Below are positions 8,339 through 16,828 of a stretch of DNA of 34,671 nt, piece by piece. The stretch is taken from assembly GCA_964485555.1 (NCBI GenBank), contig CAZAJN010000044.1, positions 1 to 34,671 of the forward strand. Reading direction: 5' to 3'. The notes below the pieces were generated by a model. The model was not told the origin of the DNA. It ran no database searches and was given only the letters and a program-made list of their open reading frames with translations. Both the position numbers and the translations under genes were made by a program. Within the stretch, counting starts at the first letter, position 1. Each line of letters starts with the position of its first letter. This DNA is from GWC2-37-8 sp964485555 (GTDB lineage: Bacteria; Patescibacteriota; Minisyncoccia; Moranbacterales; GWC2-37-73).

Positions 8339-9439
8339 CTATCTTCCCATCCCAAAAATTGCAATGACCACCCCCATGAGAGCCGTGACCATGGTGAAAA
8401 TCCAGGCGCGCATCACAATCTTGCATTCCGGCCAACCCTTGGCTTCAAGATGATGATGAAAGGGTGCCGCCAAGAAAACCTTGCGATGGAAAAATTTCTT
8501 GCTAGTAAGTTGAATTATAACACTACTTGATTCAAGAACGTAGACCAGGACAATAAGAGCCAGGACAATGGCGGAATTTGTCAGCATTGCCACAACGCCC
8601 AAAGTGGTGCCCAAAGACATCGCACCAGTATCACCCATCATGAAACGCGCTGGTTGAATGTTGAACCACAGGAAAGCCAGAATGACTCCCGACATGGCTG
8701 CGCAAAAAGAAGCAAGATTAACTTTGTTCTGAAAAAATGCAATTATCGCAAAAGAGAAAAAAGCCAAAAGCAGCACGCCGCCATTGAGTCCATCCAGTCC
8801 GTCAGTTTCATTTGAAGAAACAGCTGAAAACAAAATTACGAAAATGAAAAGTGGAATGTACCAAAGACCGATTGAAAAATCTCCGAATGCCGGGATATGC
8901 AGAACATCCCAGCCAAGTTTGTAATAGAACCAAAGTGCTCCAGCAGCGGCAATCACAATGAGCCAGCCAAAACGCATAGCAAAGCGCATCCCCCCACCTT
9001 TGTTCTTTCCCCATCCTCGCACACTCATCACATCATCAAAAAGTCCCAACACGCCTGCAGCAGCCAGGGCAAAAAGAGGAAGCCAGACCTCCTTGCGACT
9101 CAAAAAATCCAATCTGGCCAGAAAATTGATATCAAAAATTTTTCCAATAAAAGGAAATATGAAATGTGAAGCAAAAGCCAGAATAATAACTGAAATCCAC
9201 ATAATGACACCTCCCATGGTAGGCGTTCCAGATTTGTGGGCATGCAATTGACTCACGAATTTGAGTTTTTCTCCATTGACATCACTGCTTTTTATTTTTA
9301 TTCCCAGTTTATATTTATAAAGCAGGTGGGTCCAAAGTGGTGTGATTGCAAATGCCAGCACAAAAGCTATCAAGCCGGTACTTAGAACCTTAAGAACGTT
9401 GACGACTTCCGGAATTGTTTGAATTTGAGCAAATTGCAT
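8339..9439 (-). CDS. mraY: Phospho-N-acetylmuramoyl-pentapeptide transferase
   Basis: An integral membrane enzyme that makes lipid I by transferring phospho-MurNAc-pentapeptide from UDP to undecaprenyl phosphate. The 366-residue length and about ten hydrophobic segments fit the family. Visible motifs are GTPTMGGVIMW, the aspartate pair in GLFDDVMSVRG, SSNETDGLDGLNGG, FNIQPARFMMGDTGAMSLG, and the cytoplasmic triple-histidine loop AAPFHHHLEAKGWPE. All catalytic positions I can judge are kept. It lies directly downstream of a D-Ala-D-Ala carboxypeptidase gene, so this is a small cell-wall group, but the rest of the mur/fts cluster is absent from the window. Confidence 0.96.
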   Translation of the reverse strand: MQFAQIQTIPEVVNVLKVLSTGLIAFVLAFAITPLWTHLLYKYKLGIKIKSSDVNGEKLKFVSQLHAHKSGTPTMGGVIMWISVIILAFASHFIFPFIGKIFDINFLARLDFLSRKEVWLPLFALAAAGVLGLFDDVMSVRGWGKNKGGGMRFAMRFGWLIVIAAAGALWFYYKLGWDVLHIPAFGDFSIGLWYIPLFIFVILFSAVSSNETDGLDGLNGGVLLLAFFSFAIIAFFQNKVNLASFCAAMSGVILAFLWFNIQPARFMMGDTGAMSLGTTLGVVAMLTNSAIVLALIVLVYVLESSSVIIQLTSKKFFHRKVFLAAPFHHHLEAKGWPECKIVMRAWIFTMVTALMGVVIAIFGMGR

Positions 9440-9440
9440 A

Positions 9441-9535
9441 GATTACACCGATACGAAACTACGAATTTTTATACAAATCTACGAACTTATTTTTTTCGTA
9501 GATTCGAATGTGTTTCGTTGTTTCGAATCGCGATT
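9441..9535. repeat. Quasi-palindromic 'acgaaactacgaa' word repeat
   Basis: The left arm is built of acgaaactacgaa/aatctacgaa words and the right arm of their complements (ttcgtagattcgaa, tttcgttgtttcgaa), giving roughly 40-base inverted arms around a T-rich loop. It fills the gap between the dacA stop and mraY. Confidence 0.7.
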
Positions 9536-9537
9536 AA

Positions 9538-10566
9538 TTATTCCCAACTATATGCCTTGAATGTCCAGTTGATGGCGGTTCTTATATCCTGCCAACGGTG
9601 TGGATCATCCAATAAAACGGCGATGATCCTATGTTTTCCGGTTGGATCCGTCGCACCCATCAAAAGAGAATATCCAGCCAACGGCGTAAAACCTGTTTTT
9701 CCTCCAATCACATTAGGAACTTCATTGAGAATAAGGTCGGTATTCAAAATAGTGTGGACCACCTTGCCGTCAATGGAGGAAATCTCAGTATTGCTAGGTT
9801 GCCTGAAAACCTTCCAGATATAATCGTAGCGCATTGAATAAGCAGCAATCCTGCCAATATCATAGGCGGAAGAATAGCATTCCGATTCGCGACCATCAAT
9901 TTCCAACCCTGAAGCTGTGCAGAAGTGAGTATTAGAAAGACCCATCTGCTTCGCCTTCATGTTCATAACATCGGCAAAAACTTCTTGCGAACCAGACATA
10001 TGTTTTGCAAGCCCCACAGCCGCATCATTAGCACTGTTCATGAGCATAGCCTGCAAGAGATTGCGCGCTGATATTTTTTCACCAACTTTCAATCTCGGAC
10101 TGATACAATAACCACTTCTTGGACACCCTATTTTAGTACCCTCAATATAGACTTCTTCTTCGCCGATAGTGACTGACTCGTCCAAATCAGTTATTTTCTC
10201 CATGACCAAAATAGCAGTCATCATCTTGGTTAGGGATGCTATCTGCCGTTCCTGCGAAGGATCATTTCCTGCTAAAAGCTTCCCGCTGTCAGCGTCGATA
10301 ACTGCAAAAGCATGCGCATTAGGCAAAACCAAATCAGAAACATTTTCGTTCCTGATTGGCTCGTACTTTGGAAAATCGACTGCCTGCGCTTTCAATTTGA
10401 CAGGCTCTGCAACTTTTTGAATATCAACTCCTTTCACCTCGCCCTGCAAAGTCTTTTCTTCACCTTTAGCCTGAACGAATTCGCCTCCTGTGACGCTGTT
10501 ATTGAGAAGCAGGAAAGAATTGAGCGGAAAAGCGATGATCATCAAGATTGTTGCCCCTATATTCAT
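9538..10566 (-). CDS. dacA: D-alanyl-D-alanine carboxypeptidase (PBP5-type, peptidase S11)
   Basis: A serine penicillin-binding protein of the DacA/PBP5 family that trims the terminal D-Ala from peptidoglycan stem peptides. A hydrophobic N-terminal segment (residues 3-22) is a signal peptide or anchor. The catalytic triad motifs are SLTK (Ser111, Lys114), SAN (178-180) and KTG (290-292). Residues 30-80 form a Lys/Val-rich linker. There are four cysteines in two pairs (C148/C154 inside an unusual insert TKIGCPRSGYC, and C216/C230), suggesting disulfides outside the membrane. The C-terminal PBP5 beta domain and amphipathic helix are absent; the protein ends soon after the catalytic domain. Neighbours scpB and scpA upstream match a common bacterial gene order. 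Confidence 0.9.
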   Translation of the reverse strand: MNIGATILMIIAFPLNSFLLLNNSVTGGEFVQAKGEEKTLQGEVKGVDIQKVAEPVKLKAQAVDFPKYEPIRNENVSDLVLPNAHAFAVIDADSGKLLAGNDPSQERQIASLTKMMTAILVMEKITDLDESVTIGEEEVYIEGTKIGCPRSGYCISPRLKVGEKISARNLLQAMLMNSANDAAVGLAKHMSGSQEVFADVMNMKAKQMGLSNTHFCTASGLEIDGRESECYSSAYDIGRIAAYSMRYDYIWKVFRQPSNTEISSIDGKVVHTILNTDLILNEVPNVIGGKTGFTPLAGYSLLMGATDPTGKHRIIAVLLDDPHRWQDIRTAINWTFKAYSWE

Positions 10567-10588
10567 GTTATTATAATTTTGAATTTAT

Positions 10589-10612
10589 AACCTGCCTACC
10601 GGCAGGCAGGTT
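10589..10612. repeat. Dispersed GC-rich palindrome (cctgcc...ggcagg)
   Basis: A 9-base stem (10589-10597 with 10604-10612) with loop accggc stands out as GC-rich in an AT-rich gap after the scpB stop. The same word, tgccggtaggcaggt, recurs at 23549-23563. Confidence 0.75.
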
Positions 10613-10632
10613 TTCAATTTTCTCTATAGGAA

Positions 10633-11232
10633 TTAATTCTCAATTTCCTTTTCTTGAGCAATTGCACCAGCACTCGCATTCTGCTCGTCAATTTCAATCA
10701 AAGAATTTATTCTACTGTCCACTGACAGTGTAGCATATTCTGGGAGATTTTTCACCTCGCTAACTCCAAGTTTTTTTAGGAAGTCAAAAGTGATAGCATA
10801 GACATATCCCCGATTGTCGCGCGGATTGTCATTTCTTTCAATAAGACCCCTCAGCAAGAGGTTTCGCAAAGTGTATGCACAGTTGACTCCTCTTATCTGT
10901 TCGATTTCAGCTTTTGAAATCGGTCCGCGATATGCGATGATTGATGCGACTTCCATGGCAGCAGGAGAAAGGGCGTCGGTCAATTCGCTTTTCACCAGAT
11001 TTTCAACAAATTCGGCATTGTCTGCTTTTGAAGCCAATTGGACTTCCTGCCCTTTCTTTAGAAGCGACAAACCACTTTGACTGAGAGAGTATTTTTCATT
11101 CAACACTTCCAACATTTTCTCTGTTTCCTCAAGTGTGATCGATAGGATTTTCATAAGCTTAGCCAACTTAACGGGTTCACCGCTAGCAAACAAAATACTT
11201 TCAATGATTGATTGCAATTTTTCAATTTCCAT
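10633..11232 (-). CDS. scpB: Segregation and condensation protein B
   Basis: A 199-residue winged-helix partner of the SMC-ScpA complex, which compacts and helps separate the chromosome. The family pattern is clear: IESILFASGEPVKLAKL near the N terminus, LSPAAMEVASIIAYRGPISKAEIEQIRG (about 90-117), and LLLRGLIERNDNPRDNRGYVYAIT followed by FLKKLGVSEVKNLPEY. The tail (about 170-199) is acidic and low in complexity. It follows scpA by 70 bases, an unusually loose spacing, with a short 'gaattatgaattacg' word repeat in the gap. Confidence 0.93.
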   Translation of the reverse strand: MEIEKLQSIIESILFASGEPVKLAKLMKILSITLEETEKMLEVLNEKYSLSQSGLSLLKKGQEVQLASKADNAEFVENLVKSELTDALSPAAMEVASIIAYRGPISKAEIEQIRGVNCAYTLRNLLLRGLIERNDNPRDNRGYVYAITFDFLKKLGVSEVKNLPEYATLSVDSRINSLIEIDEQNASAGAIAQEKEIEN

Positions 11233-11239
11233 ATTTATA

Positions 11240-11272
11240 CTTGAATTATGAATTACGAATTATGAATCATAA
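11240..11272. repeat. 'gaattatgaattacgaat' word repeat between scpA and scpB
   Basis: Four degenerate copies of a gaatta(t/c)g unit run head to tail in the 70-base scpA-scpB gap. Nothing else is visible there. Confidence 0.55.
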
Positions 11273-11302
11273 GATCACCAATAATCCATACGCCTGCTAA
11301 GT

Positions 11303-12049
11303 TCACACTGCCTGATTCGTGATTCCAGAATCATGATCAACTTTATGTTTTAAATGAATTTCACTGAACAATTCCCCCTGCTCTACATGAATAATTCGTT
11401 GCTTCACCAACTCCAACATAGCCAGAAAAGAAACCACGACCTCAACCTTGTCCTTAGCATTTGCAACCAGTTGAGAAAAGGATGTCTGCACTTTTTCCCT
11501 CAATGTTTCCTGGAGATGCAAAATCTTGTCTTCCAACGTCAAGATTTCCCTGACCATTTCTTCTTCTAATTTTTCCTGAACTGGAATTTCACCGAGAACT
11601 TTCGAAAAAGCTCTGACCAAGTCCTCAGCAACAATATTTTCCGGTGGATAAAAAACCCGATCAAGCCCCAAAAATCCATCCCTGGAAAAACAAGTTTCGG
11701 GAGAATTTAATATAACTGACAATTGCTGAGCAGCCTCTTTGAATTTCTTATATTCCACCAATTGATATTCAAGATCTTTTATTTCCTCTTCCTCCTCCTG
11801 CGTGAATTCCAGCAGTGGCAAAAGAGCTTTGGATTTGATCAGGATAAGTCTGGAGGCCACACTCAAGAAATCTGACAGGTGCGCCAGAGTTATGTTTTTC
11901 GTATTAGCAATATATTCCAAATATTGATCGGCAATACATGCCAGACTCACCCTGGTGATGTCCAACTTTTCCTGCTCAGTCAATTGGAGCAGCAGGTCCA
12001 ATGGGCCTTCGAATTGTTCGAGTTTTATATGATATGCCATATTGTTCAA
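11303..12049 (-). CDS. scpA: Segregation and condensation protein A (kleisin)
   Basis: The kleisin that bridges SMC heads. The N-terminal signature EQFEGPLDLLLQLTEQEKLDI and the helical DFLSVASRLILIKSKALLP are diagnostic, and the C-terminal winged-helix part contains VVVSFLAMLELVKQRIIHVEQ. The frame opens with TTG at 12049, but the ATG at 12038-12040 (MAYHIKLEQF, 245 aa) matches the family start better. The gene begins about ten bases after the stop of the MFS gene, so the two are co-transcribed. The terminator codon is TGA. SMC itself is not in the window. Confidence 0.94.
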   Translation of the reverse strand: MNNMAYHIKLEQFEGPLDLLLQLTEQEKLDITRVSLACIADQYLEYIANTKNITLAHLSDFLSVASRLILIKSKALLPLLEFTQEEEEEIKDLEYQLVEYKKFKEAAQQLSVILNSPETCFSRDGFLGLDRVFYPPENIVAEDLVRAFSKVLGEIPVQEKLEEEMVREILTLEDKILHLQETLREKVQTSFSQLVANAKDKVEVVVSFLAMLELVKQRIIHVEQGELFSEIHLKHKVDHDSGITNQAV

Positions 12050-13333
12050 TTATGCGCGTGCGTATTTTCTGGATGACTTAAGCTCCGCTTCACTTTTATT
12101 ATCAACCAAGGTAAAGGCTGGGTATAGCGCCAACAAAATAATGAAAGCCAAAAATAGAAACATTATCTTGACTGAAAAAATGATCAGCAACATGGCGGAA
12201 ACTGCAGTCGCTGCAATGTAAGCCGCACTTCTCGAAGTCCTGAAAAAACTGATGATGTCCATGTCGTCGCCATCGATTCTCTTGTAGAAATACGAATCCC
12301 GCAAAGTCTCAACCATGGCCGCTCCAACTCTGGTCATGAAAAGCACAAACCCCCAGATCAACACTGATTTGCTTGAGATGAAAAAAATGCTCATAGTGGA
12401 AAATGCCATGACGAATAAGGCAAAGATTATCATCTCTTTTTCACCAAGTTTCTTGTCTGCAATTATGCCGACTGGATAATTGATAAGTATGAACGGCACC
12501 AGCATTATCGTGAAAACCACCCCGATCTCGCTCCAAGACATGCCCAGGTCAAGAAGATACAAAGGTGTGTACACGGTCATCAGCGCATAGAAGAATTCAA
12601 GGACGAATGATACCCAATATATTCGCATCAGGTTTTTGTTGATGAAAATCTTTTTCACCAAATCCCTGACGGTGATGTTTCCATTGAACTTATTATTTCC
12701 TCCGCGCAGCCCTACCAATCCGATAACGAAAATGATCATACTGATCACCATGGAAAGCATGAACAGTCCGGCATAATCATATTTCTCCAAAATGCGAGTG
12801 GACAGGATAGGTCCCATCATGAATCCGGTGCTGATGAACATCAGATGAAGTCCTCTTATTCGTCCGGATTTCTTATCTTCCGAATATGACTCCATGATAA
12901 TATCCAAAATGACATACATCAGATAGGCGGTGATGATGTTCACCATCAAAAGCACTATGCCAAAAACGGAAGGCGGCACCATGGTCAAAACCGCCATGGC
13001 GCATATCTGCACAAAAAAACATAGGAAAAAAGCAGTGGACTTCCCTACCAGCTTGATAATCTTGTGCATATTCAAAAGACCAAGCAGTGCGATGACATAG
13101 GATATGAAATAAAAAACACTGACATTTTCACTTCCCAAGGACAATTTGAAATATGATGATTCGATATAAACAAGCAACGACTGAGAGAAGCCCAGCAAAA
13201 ATGAAATGAATGTGATCAGCTTCAATTTTCCGTCATTTAGCCGTTCTTTATGTTTTTTGTTTGCCATTGTTTTTTGATTTTTATGCTTTTTTATAAAAAA
13301 TATGCGCACCAGGAAATGAACAGCTTCTACCAC
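12050..13333 (-). CDS. Major facilitator superfamily transporter
   Basis: A 12-helix-type secondary transporter. Hydrophobic segments span the length, and a central loop with GLRGGNNKFNGNITVRDLVKK separates two halves of about six helices. The second half has the MFS-like loop PVGIIADKKLGEKEM. The frame opens with GTG at 13333, but that start lies inside the aspS terminator hairpin; ATG 13267 (MANKKHKERL, 405 aa) is the better start. Substrate is unknown; drug or metabolite export are typical guesses only. The stop is about ten bases before scpA. Confidence 0.82.
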   Translation of the reverse strand: MVEAVHFLVRIFFIKKHKNQKTMANKKHKERLNDGKLKLITFISFLLGFSQSLLVYIESSYFKLSLGSENVSVFYFISYVIALLGLLNMHKIIKLVGKSTAFFLCFFVQICAMAVLTMVPPSVFGIVLLMVNIITAYLMYVILDIIMESYSEDKKSGRIRGLHLMFISTGFMMGPILSTRILEKYDYAGLFMLSMVISMIIFVIGLVGLRGGNNKFNGNITVRDLVKKIFINKNLMRIYWVSFVLEFFYALMTVYTPLYLLDLGMSWSEIGVVFTIMLVPFILINYPVGIIADKKLGEKEMIIFALFVMAFSTMSIFFISSKSVLIWGFVLFMTRVGAAMVETLRDSYFYKRIDGDDMDIISFFRTSRSAAYIAATAVSAMLLIIFSVKIMFLFLAFIILLALYPAFTLVDNKSEAELKSSRKYARA

Positions 13334-13371
13334 ATGTGATCATAAAAGCGAATCTTTCATACTGGTGCGCA
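13303..13371 (-). terminator. Intrinsic terminator of aspS
   Basis: tgcgcaccag (13303-13312) pairs perfectly with ctggtgcgca (13362-13371) around a long loop. On the minus strand the stem is followed by ATATTTTTTAT. It lies 20 bases after the aspS stop. Confidence 0.65.
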
Positions 13372-13390
13372 AACAAATATATGGGAATGC

Positions 13391-14806
13391 CTAGACTAAC
13401 TTTTTCTTTTTCTTGATGATCTTGATTCCAGCCTCCACAAGTTGATTTTCATCCAATTCGCTCGGAGCGCTCATCATAGGATCCTCAGCTTCACCTGTTT
13501 TGGAAAATGGTATGACTTCCCTAATGTTCGGTTCTCCTTGGAGAATCATGACTATACGATCTACTCCAGGAGCTATTCCTCCATGAGGCGGAGCGCCGAA
13601 TTCGAAAGCCTTAAGCATGTGTCCGTAATCTCTTTGAATTTTTTCTTCCGGTATTCCCATGATTTCCAAAACTTTTCTAAGAGCTTCGGGTTGATGATTC
13701 CTGATGCTTCCTCCTCCGATTTCAAACCCATTAAGCACTATGTCATATTGAGTGGTCAAGATATCCGCAATATTCTCTTTGCTCATCAAACTCTCCATGA
13801 ATTCAGGTTTCGGACGTGAGAAAGGATTGTGCGTGAAAGTCCAACCAGTTGAAGATTCCTCATCTTTTTCAAAAAATGGGAAATCTACCACCCAGCAGAA
13901 AGCCAACAAATCAGGGTCGTTTTTGTCTTCGCGGATATCAGGTCGGTCGGTTCCATATTTTTCCATCGCCTCAGCGTATGTGATTCTCGGAAATGGCAAA
14001 GACTGGATCTTCTTTTTAGGATATAGGGTTTGAACAAGAGTGATAAGCATTTCCTCAACCACATTCATGACATCTTCCTGCTCAACAAAACTCATCTCCA
14101 TGTCGAGTTGGGTAAATTCAGGCTGACGATCTCCGCGAGTGTCTTCATCTCGGAAACATCTGGCAATTTGGAAATATCTCTCCATGCCAGCAGCCATCAA
14201 AAGCTGCTTGTATTGTTGAGGAGATTGAGGAAGTGCATAGAATTTCCCTTTATAGATTCGGGATGGCACCACGTAGTCGCGGGATCCTTCAGCTGTTGAT
14301 TTTCCAAGAATCGGCGTCTCAATTTCCATGAAATCCTGCTCAGCCAAGAAATCCCTGAAGAATTTGACTACCTTGGAACGCATGATCATATTATCATGCA
14401 TTCGCTCGCTGCGAAGATCTAAATATCGATATTTCAAGCGAAGTTCTTCATGCACACTCTTAGTGTCCTTGTTCAATTCAAAAGGAAGGGCTTTGGATTC
14501 ATTCAGAATATTGATTGAAGAAACTTCGAGTTCCACATTTCCAGTCGGAGATTTTTCATTGCGCGCGCTAAGTGGACGCTCTTTGACAATCCCTTCCATT
14601 TCAATCACAAATTCACTGCGAAGCCTTTTAGCATTGTCATGGGCTTCCACATGGTCAGGAATAATAACCGTCTGAATAATTCCGCTATGGTCGCGAAGAT
14701 CAACAAAGATCAATTTTCCATGATCACGTCTGATATGAACCCATCCAGCCAATTTGACTGTCTGTCCGATAAATTTTGGTGTGTCTACAATTTTGGTTCG
14801 TTGCAT
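13391..14806 (-). CDS. aspS: Aspartyl-tRNA synthetase lacking the GAD insertion
   Basis: A class II synthetase charging tRNA-Asp, or also tRNA-Asn if non-discriminating. The N-terminal OB-fold anticodon domain (GWVHIRRDHGKLIFVDLRD) is followed by bacterial-type catalytic motifs: motif 1 around FLAEQDFMEIETPILGKST, motif 2 FRDEDTRGDRQPEFTQLDME, and motif 3 GGIAPGVDRIVMIL. At 471 residues it is about 120 shorter than normal bacterial AspRS: the GAD domain normally between TYAEAMEKYGTDRPDIR and WVVDFPFFE is reduced to about ten residues. The C terminus is a lysine run (KIIKKKKKLV). Whether it is discriminating cannot be settled without checking for AsnRS or GatCAB. Confidence 0.95.
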   Translation of the reverse strand: MQRTKIVDTPKFIGQTVKLAGWVHIRRDHGKLIFVDLRDHSGIIQTVIIPDHVEAHDNAKRLRSEFVIEMEGIVKERPLSARNEKSPTGNVELEVSSINILNESKALPFELNKDTKSVHEELRLKYRYLDLRSERMHDNMIMRSKVVKFFRDFLAEQDFMEIETPILGKSTAEGSRDYVVPSRIYKGKFYALPQSPQQYKQLLMAAGMERYFQIARCFRDEDTRGDRQPEFTQLDMEMSFVEQEDVMNVVEEMLITLVQTLYPKKKIQSLPFPRITYAEAMEKYGTDRPDIREDKNDPDLLAFCWVVDFPFFEKDEESSTGWTFTHNPFSRPKPEFMESLMSKENIADILTTQYDIVLNGFEIGGGSIRNHQPEALRKVLEIMGIPEEKIQRDYGHMLKAFEFGAPPHGGIAPGVDRIVMILQGEPNIREVIPFSKTGEAEDPMMSAPSELDENQLVEAGIKIIKKKKKLV

Positions 14807-14820
14807 ACTTTTAAACAGCT

Positions 14821-14893
14821 GTCATCCTGAACTTGTTTCAGGATCTATATAACATCAATCAGTTTCTAGATTCCGGATCAAGTCCGGAATGAC
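14821..14893. repeat. Facing pair of dispersed 'tcatcctgaacttg' palindromes
   Basis: The left copy, gtcatcctgaacttgtttca onward at 14821-14846, faces a diverged inverted copy at 14868-14893, with about 20 bases between. Each arm is itself a palindrome. Repeats of this type are widespread in CPR and some proteobacterial genomes. It fills the gap between the regulator stop and aspS. Confidence 0.8.
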
Positions 14894-14916
14894 ACAAAAA
14901 ATAATTTTTACAAAAA

Positions 14917-15717
14917 TTAATCCTCTAATAGCTCTGTAACACGCCGGGCGAGATCACTGGGAACCACATGCGTCTTTTCAAAAAAATCAGCAATTCCCAT
15001 ATCGCGCACCGGCTGCATATCATCGCCAGTAAGTGAAGCAGTGAGCACTATGACTGGAATATCTTTAGTTTTATCATCAAGCTTAAGACGCCTGATTATC
15101 TCGTCTCCACTCATGGCTGGCATCACTATATCCGTAATTATGAGATCATATTTGTTTTCAGATGCCATCTTATTTCCAATGACTCCATTCTTGGCATATT
15201 CCAATGCAAATCCCTCGTCTTCAAGTTTCTTTCCAAACATGTCCAAAAAGATATCTTCATCCTCAATAAATAGAATACGTTTTCTCTTGTCTTTTTGTTC
15301 CTCCCCTTTTCCAGCCATGCGGTCCTTGTTCTTTTTCTGCTCTTCATACACATCAAGCAACCTTTTCACTTCTCCAACCAATTCAGACGGCGCATATTGT
15401 GTTTTTCCAATAAAGGCATCCGCACCATTAGCCAACACTTCTTTTTCATTATCAGCCTTATTCAAATTACTAAGAATGATTATCCTGAGATCATTGCCAT
15501 AAAGATCACTGCTTCTCAACTCTTTGAGAACATCCATGCCGCTCATTTCCGGAAGAACCATGTCCAACAAAATAAGGTCGAAAGTGCTTTCACTAGCCAA
15601 TCTTAACACTTCTTTTCCTGTGGCAGTATTAACAACATCGAATCCGGCAGATTCGAATTTCTTGGCATATATATCCGCAATCATCGGATCATCCTCAACA
15701 AGCATTATTCTGGACAT
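14917..15717 (-). CDS. Tandem double receiver-domain response regulator without output domain
   Basis: Two complete CheY-like receiver domains are joined by a Lys/Glu-rich linker (about 125-146). REC1 (1-120) has the acidic pair at 8-10, phospho-acceptor Asp52 (LLDMVLPEMSG), a switch Ser83 and Lys105. REC2 (147-266) has the acidic cluster IEDED, Asp196 (ITDIVMPAMSG), Thr226 and Lys248. There is no DNA-binding or enzymatic output domain, so it acts as a phosphate relay, sink or protein-interaction switch. It is an orphan; the nearest histidine kinases in the window are at 24.6 and 29 kb. It has its own promoter. Confidence 0.9.
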   Translation of the reverse strand: MSRIMLVEDDPMIADIYAKKFESAGFDVVNTATGKEVLRLASESTFDLILLDMVLPEMSGMDVLKELRSSDLYGNDLRIIILSNLNKADNEKEVLANGADAFIGKTQYAPSELVGEVKRLLDVYEEQKKNKDRMAGKGEEQKDKRKRILFIEDEDIFLDMFGKKLEDEGFALEYAKNGVIGNKMASENKYDLIITDIVMPAMSGDEIIRRLKLDDKTKDIPVIVLTASLTGDDMQPVRDMGIADFFEKTHVVPSDLARRVTELLED

Positions 15718-15753
15718 AGCTTATGGTAATTTTATATGCAACTTAATATCAAA

Positions 15754-15782
15754 AGTATACCGGATATAAAGGGAAAAAGCAA
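15754..15782 (-). promoter_or_regulatory. Promoter for the double-receiver regulator
   Basis: The minus strand reads TTGCTT (15777-15782), 17 bases, then TATACT (15754-15759). The start would be near 15747, about 30 bases ahead of the ATG at 15717. Confidence 0.5.
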
Positions 15783-15790
15783 GAATCAGG

Positions 15791-15882
15791 CTCATGAAAC
15801 ATGCAGCATGTAACATACAGCACAATCCTTGCTTCGATTCCCATATTCAGTGCTTCATGCCACATGTTACATTCTACATGAG
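15791..15882. repeat. Foldback of 'acatgcagcatgtaac' words at the ispH 3' end
   Basis: The left arm 15791-15823 and right arm 15850-15882 are imperfect inverted copies, both built of catg/gtaaca words, with a 26-base loop. The right arm reaches into ispH and supplies its last codons and stop. Confidence 0.7.
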
Positions 15883-16746
15883 GTGAATTTTATCCATTAC
15901 CTCTTCAATAATCCACCCCGGCGTGCTTGCGCCAGCTGTCACGGCCACTTTTTCACATCCCTCAAACCATTGCTTCTTAAGATTTTCAGCTCTTTCAATG
16001 AAATGAGATCTGGAATTGACCCTTTCAGCTATCTCCCAAAGCCTGTTAGAATTGGCGCTTTCAGGGGAGCCGATCACAATAACAACATCATTTTCCTTAG
16101 CAAGCTGTTTGATTTCGGTCTGCCTATGATGAGTAGTCAAGCATATTGAATCTATAATTTCAGCCTTAGGATACTTTTTCTTTATTTCTCTTGCCGCTTT
16201 TTCCACAAATTCCTGGTCTTGAGTAGTTTGAGACAAAACTGCCAGTTTTTTGTCCGGGTCAACATCAAATCCGCACAAATCTTCTTCGGTTTCAATAAAA
16301 ATGGCTCTTTTATTAGCCCATTCATAAATCCCCTTCACCTCCTTATGATTCTTCTCCCCTATGATGACAACCTGAGTATCACGATCAAAAAAAACCTTGG
16401 CGAGTCTCTGCACCTTGACCACTCTTGGACAAGTCGTGTCCACCAAATCAACGCCGTGTTTTTTAGCAAGATCATAGATCTTCGGCCCAATTCCATGTGC
16501 CGTGATCACCAAGGTTCCAACTTCTTCCTTAATTTTTTGAAAAAAATCTTCCAATGGGCCTTCCACATGAACTTTCTTGACGCCCATTTTTTCTATTTTC
16601 GAAACAACGTCGCTATTGTGAACCAAAGACCCCAGCACAAAAATAGGTTTCTTAACTTTGGGGTCCTGCGCTATTTTTTCGACAATATCATATGCCCTCT
16701 GCACTCCTTCACAAAAACCAGCATATTTTGAAAGTGTTATTTTCAT
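15874..16746 (-). CDS. ispH: 4-hydroxy-3-methylbut-2-enyl diphosphate reductase
   Basis: The last enzyme of the MEP isoprenoid route, reducing HMBPP to IPP and DMAPP with a 4Fe-4S cluster. The three cluster cysteines are Cys12 (AGFCEGV), Cys106 (VDTTCPRV) and Cys202 (DSICLTT). Substrate residues include His43, His84, His134 with the proton-relay Glu136 (KNHKEV), SQTT near 172, SANSN near 230, and AGASTP near 271. The 290-residue length is normal. The start ATG gives MKITLSKYAGFC, the classic N terminus. It provides precursor for undecaprenyl phosphate, the lipid used by MraY. Its stop codon lies inside a foldback repeat. Confidence 0.96.
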   Translation of the reverse strand: MKITLSKYAGFCEGVQRAYDIVEKIAQDPKVKKPIFVLGSLVHNSDVVSKIEKMGVKKVHVEGPLEDFFQKIKEEVGTLVITAHGIGPKIYDLAKKHGVDLVDTTCPRVVKVQRLAKVFFDRDTQVVIIGEKNHKEVKGIYEWANKRAIFIETEEDLCGFDVDPDKKLAVLSQTTQDQEFVEKAAREIKKKYPKAEIIDSICLTTHHRQTEIKQLAKENDVVIVIGSPESANSNRLWEIAERVNSRSHFIERAENLKKQWFEGCEKVAVTAGASTPGWIIEEVMDKIHLM

Positions 16747-16747
16747 A

Positions 16748-16790
16748 GACCTACAAAATTACAAATTTATTACAAAAATACAAAAATCAA
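16748..16790. repeat. 'acaaaattacaaattt' word repeat upstream of ispH
   Basis: Degenerate head-to-tail copies of an (a/t)tacaaa unit run across the leader of ispH. The word differs from the one at the ispH 3' end. Confidence 0.5.
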
Positions 16791-16828
16791 TGTCACTAAA
16801 GCACTACTACAACTTAGACCCCATAGAT

